Shown: positions 4,259 through 6,715 of the stretch, in pieces
How positions within the stretch are numbered: the first letter of the stretch is position 1
How the letters are laid out: each line of letters begins with the position of its first letter
Assembly (NCBI GenBank): GCA_011523725.1
Contig: WTGD01000193.1
Coordinates: 1 to 6,715 of the forward strand
DNA from: Nitrospinota bacterium
Lineage (GTDB): Bacteria; UBA8248
DNA length: 6,715 nucleotides
Reading direction: 5' to 3'
The notes under the pieces: generated by a model
The model's database searches: none
What the model saw: the letters and a program-made list of their open reading frames with translations, nothing else
Told to the model about the DNA's origin: nothing
Made by a program: the position numbers and the translations under genes

Positions 4259-5917
4259 GGGCTTCACGACCGCGTCGATGAGGTAGGGCTTGTCGCCACG
4301 GGCGGCCTCGGCAAGACACGCCTCCAGTTCATCGGGCGAATGGACGCGCGCGGCGTCCACGCCCATCGATTCGGCCAGCTTGATGAAGTCGAGGTCCGGT
4401 TCGGTCAGGTCCATGCCGACGAAGCGGTGGAACTCCTTCGCTCTTCCGTCCAGGGCCAGCACGCGCCCTTTCAGGATATGGTAGGCCCCGTTGTTCGCGA
4501 TGAGGAAGACCGCGCCGACATTGTATTTCGCCGCCGTCCACAGCGTCTGGTTGGAGTACATGGCCGAGCCGTCTCCCGAGAGGCAGATGACGGGGCGCTC
4601 GGGCGTCGCTATTTTCGCGCCCAGCGCCATGGGCAGGCCGTTTCCGATGCCGCCGCCTTTACGTCCGAAAATCTGGGACGCATTGCGCCCCACCGCGCGC
4701 CTAAAGCCGGGCCCTGCGGAGGTGAGCGCCTCATCCACCCACACGGCGCCATCGGGCGCGCCCGCGCCGAGCGCGCGGTGAAAGGCGGGAAGCGGCATGC
4801 CTTCCGAATAATCGCTTTGCTCTGCGGGGGGCGGGGCGGTCTCGCGCGCGCTCTGGTTTTCCCCCGCGATCCGCTCCGCGCGCGCTTTCGCACGTTCGGC
4901 CTCATCCGCCGTCTGCGCGTGCGCCACCGCTTCCGTCAGGACGGGCAGCGTCGTTTTCGGGTCGCCGTAGAGTGCGGCGTCGAGCCCGAAGTTCTTGCCC
5001 ATCTCCCATGCGTTCAGGTCCAGATGAACCACGCGGCAGCCCTCCGGCAAAGGTCGCACGTCGGCGGGGTATGAGAACAGAAAGACCTCCGTGCCGATTA
5101 AGAACACCAGGTCGGATTCTGCGAGGCGCTCCCGCAAGGGCCCTGCGAGGATGGGGAGTTTGCCTGCGTAGAGCGGGTGCGCCATGGGGTATGCGATCAC
5201 GTTCGCGAAGTTCTCCTCATAGGCTCTCGCGCCGATTTGCTCGGCGAAGCGCGCCACCTCATCCAGCGCGCCCGAGTGCGCCACTCCGGAACCTGAGACG
5301 ATGCAGGGCCGCTCGGCTCGCGCGATGAGCGCAGCGGCCGCCTCGACCGATTCGGCAGACGCGGCGAAGCGCGTATGGATGCGCGTGGGCTTTTCCTGGA
5401 GACCCGAAGCGGCGCTGAGCATGACGTCGCCGGGCAGGGAGAGGAACACCGGGCCCGTCGGCGGCGTCATGGACACCTTGACCGCGCGGCGCACGGCCTG
5501 CTCCAGGTCTTCGACGCGGCGCACCTCGTATGACCACTTCACGAGCGGCTCGGCCATGCGCGCGAGATCGTCATAAAGGATGATTTCCTGAAAGTGTCCG
5601 CTCTGGGGCTGGTTCCCGGCGGTGACGAGCATGGGCGCGCCCGAGCGCTTGGCGTTATAGAGAAGCCCCATCGCGTTGCCGAGGCCGGGCGCGACGTGGA
5701 GGTTGATGGCCGCCGGTCTTCCGGTGCTCAAGCCGTAGCCCTCCGCCGCCGATACCGCCACGCCCTCGTGCAGCGTGAGGATGAACTCGAGCCTCTCTTC
5801 GTTCACGAGCGCGTCCATGAGGGGAAGCTCCGTCGTGCCCGGGTTTCCGAACAGGTGCGTCACGCCCTCATCGAGCAGGGTTTCGAGCAGCAGGGATGCG
5901 CCGTTTGCGTTTCTCAT
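4223..5917 (-). CDS. Thiamine-diphosphate enzyme, benzoylformate decarboxylase/acetolactate synthase-like
   Basis: A 564-residue protein of normal length for the ThDP decarboxylase/lyase superfamily, with all three domains. The N-terminal PYR domain has LFGNPGTTELP (about 22-32), the catalytic glutamate that activates the cofactor (E51 in LTLHEGVA), and INLHVAPGLGNAMG (71-84), where H74 corresponds to active-site His70 of benzoylformate decarboxylase. The central domain includes AERPCIVSGSGVAHSGA. The C-terminal PP domain has GGGIGNGLPMALGAKIA and the ThDP/Mg2+ motif GDGSAMYSN...IANNG (448-477). The region holding His281 of benzoylformate decarboxylase aligns here to LIGTEVFLFSYP, with serine near the histidine position, so chemistry or substrate probably differs. 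It likely acts on a 2-keto acid in the cytoplasm by decarboxylation or carboligation. The start is supported by GAGG at 5926-5929, eight bases upstream. It follows the dehydrogenase gene by 37 bases, suggesting one transcript. Confidence 0.9.
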   Translation of the reverse strand: MRNANGASLLLETLLDEGVTHLFGNPGTTELPLMDALVNEERLEFILTLHEGVAVSAAEGYGLSTGRPAAINLHVAPGLGNAMGLLYNAKRSGAPMLVTAGNQPQSGHFQEIILYDDLARMAEPLVKWSYEVRRVEDLEQAVRRAVKVSMTPPTGPVFLSLPGDVMLSAASGLQEKPTRIHTRFAASAESVEAAAALIARAERPCIVSGSGVAHSGALDEVARFAEQIGARAYEENFANVIAYPMAHPLYAGKLPILAGPLRERLAESDLVFLIGTEVFLFSYPADVRPLPEGCRVVHLDLNAWEMGKNFGLDAALYGDPKTTLPVLTEAVAHAQTADEAERAKARAERIAGENQSARETAPPPAEQSDYSEGMPLPAFHRALGAGAPDGAVWVDEALTSAGPGFRRAVGRNASQIFGRKGGGIGNGLPMALGAKIATPERPVICLSGDGSAMYSNQTLWTAAKYNVGAVFLIANNGAYHILKGRVLALDGRAKEFHRFVGMDLTEPDLDFIKLAESMGVDAARVHSPDELEACLAEAARGDKPYLIDAVVKPAPLGGAPPQEL

Positions 5918-5954
5918 CTGTCTGGCCTCAGCGTATTGGTGGAAAAGATGCGGA

Positions 5955-6689
5955 TTAGTGGAAGTAATTGCCGCCGTTCACGAGGAGGGTCTGGCCGGTG
6001 ACGTAGGCGTTCCGGACCATCAGCATGACGGCGTCGACCGTCTCCTCCACCGTGCCGAACCGCTCCATCGGGTTTTTCGGCGTGGCGGCGCGCAGGTCCT
6101 GGGTCGTCATGTCGGTGTCGATGATGGCGGGGGCCACGCTGTTCACCGTGACGCCTTCTTTCACGAGGGCGGCGGCGTAGCCGTGCGCGAGGCCGTGCAT
6201 GCCCGCCTTCGAAGCCGCGTAGTGCGGACCGACGCGCCCGCCCGTGAAGGCGGCGTTCGATGAGACGTTCACGATTCTGCCCCACCGCGCCGCCCGCATG
6301 TCGGGCAGGACGGCCTGGGTGAGCAGGAACGCGGATTTGAGATTCACGGCGAGCGTGGCGTCCCAATCGGCCTCGGTGAGCTCGTCAACCGGTTTCGTGA
6401 TGGCGATTCCTGCGTTGTTGATGAGGATCGAGACGGGGCCGAAGCGCTCCCTCGTCTCATCCACGAGTCGGCCCACGTCCCCGGCGTCCGAGGCGTCCGC
6501 CTGGACGATGAAGGCCTCCCCGCCCGCCTCTTCTATCCGGCGGCGGGTTTCGGCCGCCTCGTCCGCGCGCTCGCGGTAGTTCACCGCCACGCGGCAGCCC
6601 GCACTCCCCAATGCCACCGCGCATCCGCGCCCGATGCCCCGGTTCGCGCCGGTGACGATGCAGGTCTTTCCCGAAAGGTCCGTATCCAT
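5955..6689 (-). CDS. FabG-like short-chain dehydrogenase/reductase
   Basis: A complete 244-residue classical SDR. The cofactor motif is TGANRGIG (13-20); NNAG is at 91-94; the tetrad residues are N116 (AVNLKS), S144 (NVSS), Y157 and K161 (YAASK), with the usual 13-residue Ser-Tyr spacing. VAPAIIDTDM (185-194) is the typical segment after the active site, and the C-terminus TGQTLLVNGG is standard. Basic residues after the second strand (NYRERAD) favour NADP(H), though this is only a tendency. It resembles 3-oxoacyl-ACP reductase but stands apart from fatty-acid genes, so the symbol fabG is not assigned. The start is supported by GAGG at 6697-6700, seven bases upstream. It is the upstream member of a probable operon with the ThDP enzyme and may reduce the enzyme's product or oxidise a precursor alcohol (inference). 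Confidence 0.92.
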   Translation of the reverse strand: MDTDLSGKTCIVTGANRGIGRGCAVALGSAGCRVAVNYRERADEAAETRRRIEEAGGEAFIVQADASDAGDVGRLVDETRERFGPVSILINNAGIAITKPVDELTEADWDATLAVNLKSAFLLTQAVLPDMRAARWGRIVNVSSNAAFTGGRVGPHYAASKAGMHGLAHGYAAALVKEGVTVNSVAPAIIDTDMTTQDLRAATPKNPMERFGTVEETVDAVMLMVRNAYVTGQTLLVNGGNYFH

Positions 6690-6715
6690 TCCGTATCCTC
6701 ATGCAGTAAGAGAGG

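Noticed and set aside
4214..5074. A 286-codon plus-strand frame antisense to the ThDP-enzyme gene
   Set aside because: It lies wholly opposite a well-supported gene, shows no recognisable motifs and is rich in Arg, Ala and Gly, as expected of a GC-rich shadow frame.

Overview
This is a GC-rich bacterial window with five protein genes and two structured RNA leaders. It most likely comes from a Gram-negative organism, because it encodes a TonB-dependent outer-membrane receptor. Coding regions favour G/C at the third codon position, and the longer intergenic stretches are littered with short hairpin repeats. This fits an environmental proteobacterium-like genome (inference only); nothing here fixes the taxon.

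Layout, left to right. (1) Positions 1-1643, minus strand: a BtuB-like TonB-dependent receptor, cut off at its C-terminus by the window edge. A cobalamin riboswitch at 1713-1856 lies in its leader. (2) Positions 1857-2265 hold no convincing gene, only hairpin repeats, three of them inside a 217-bp segment bounded by a perfect 11-bp inverted repeat. A second, complete cobalamin riboswitch (2266-2423), also minus strand, sits upstream of this gene-free stretch, so its target is unclear. (3) Positions 2478-2981, minus strand: a small cupin-fold protein of unknown function with its own sigma70-like promoter. It is divergent from (4) a class I SAM-dependent methyltransferase at 3135-3911, plus strand. 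(5) Positions 3912-4222: a gene-free stretch between convergent genes with three more palindromic repeats, one of them a near-exact inverted copy of a repeat located 2.1 kb away. (6) Positions 4223-6689, minus strand: a probable two-gene operon, a FabG-like short-chain dehydrogenase followed after 37 nt by a thiamine-diphosphate enzyme resembling benzoylformate decarboxylase.

How the parts work together: the left block is B12 uptake under cobalamin-sensing RNA control. The right block is a plausible carbonyl-metabolism pair, in which a ThDP enzyme makes or cleaves bonds next to a 2-keto acid carbonyl and an NAD(P)-dependent dehydrogenase acts on a related carbonyl or alcohol. The cupin and methyltransferase share a 153-bp divergent promoter region but no evident pathway. 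I see no clear novel multi-gene system. The most unusual items are the two non-identical cobalamin riboswitches in series with no gene between them, the family of short hairpin repeats with diverged stems, and a ThDP enzyme that appears to lack one of the two active-site histidines of benzoylformate decarboxylase.
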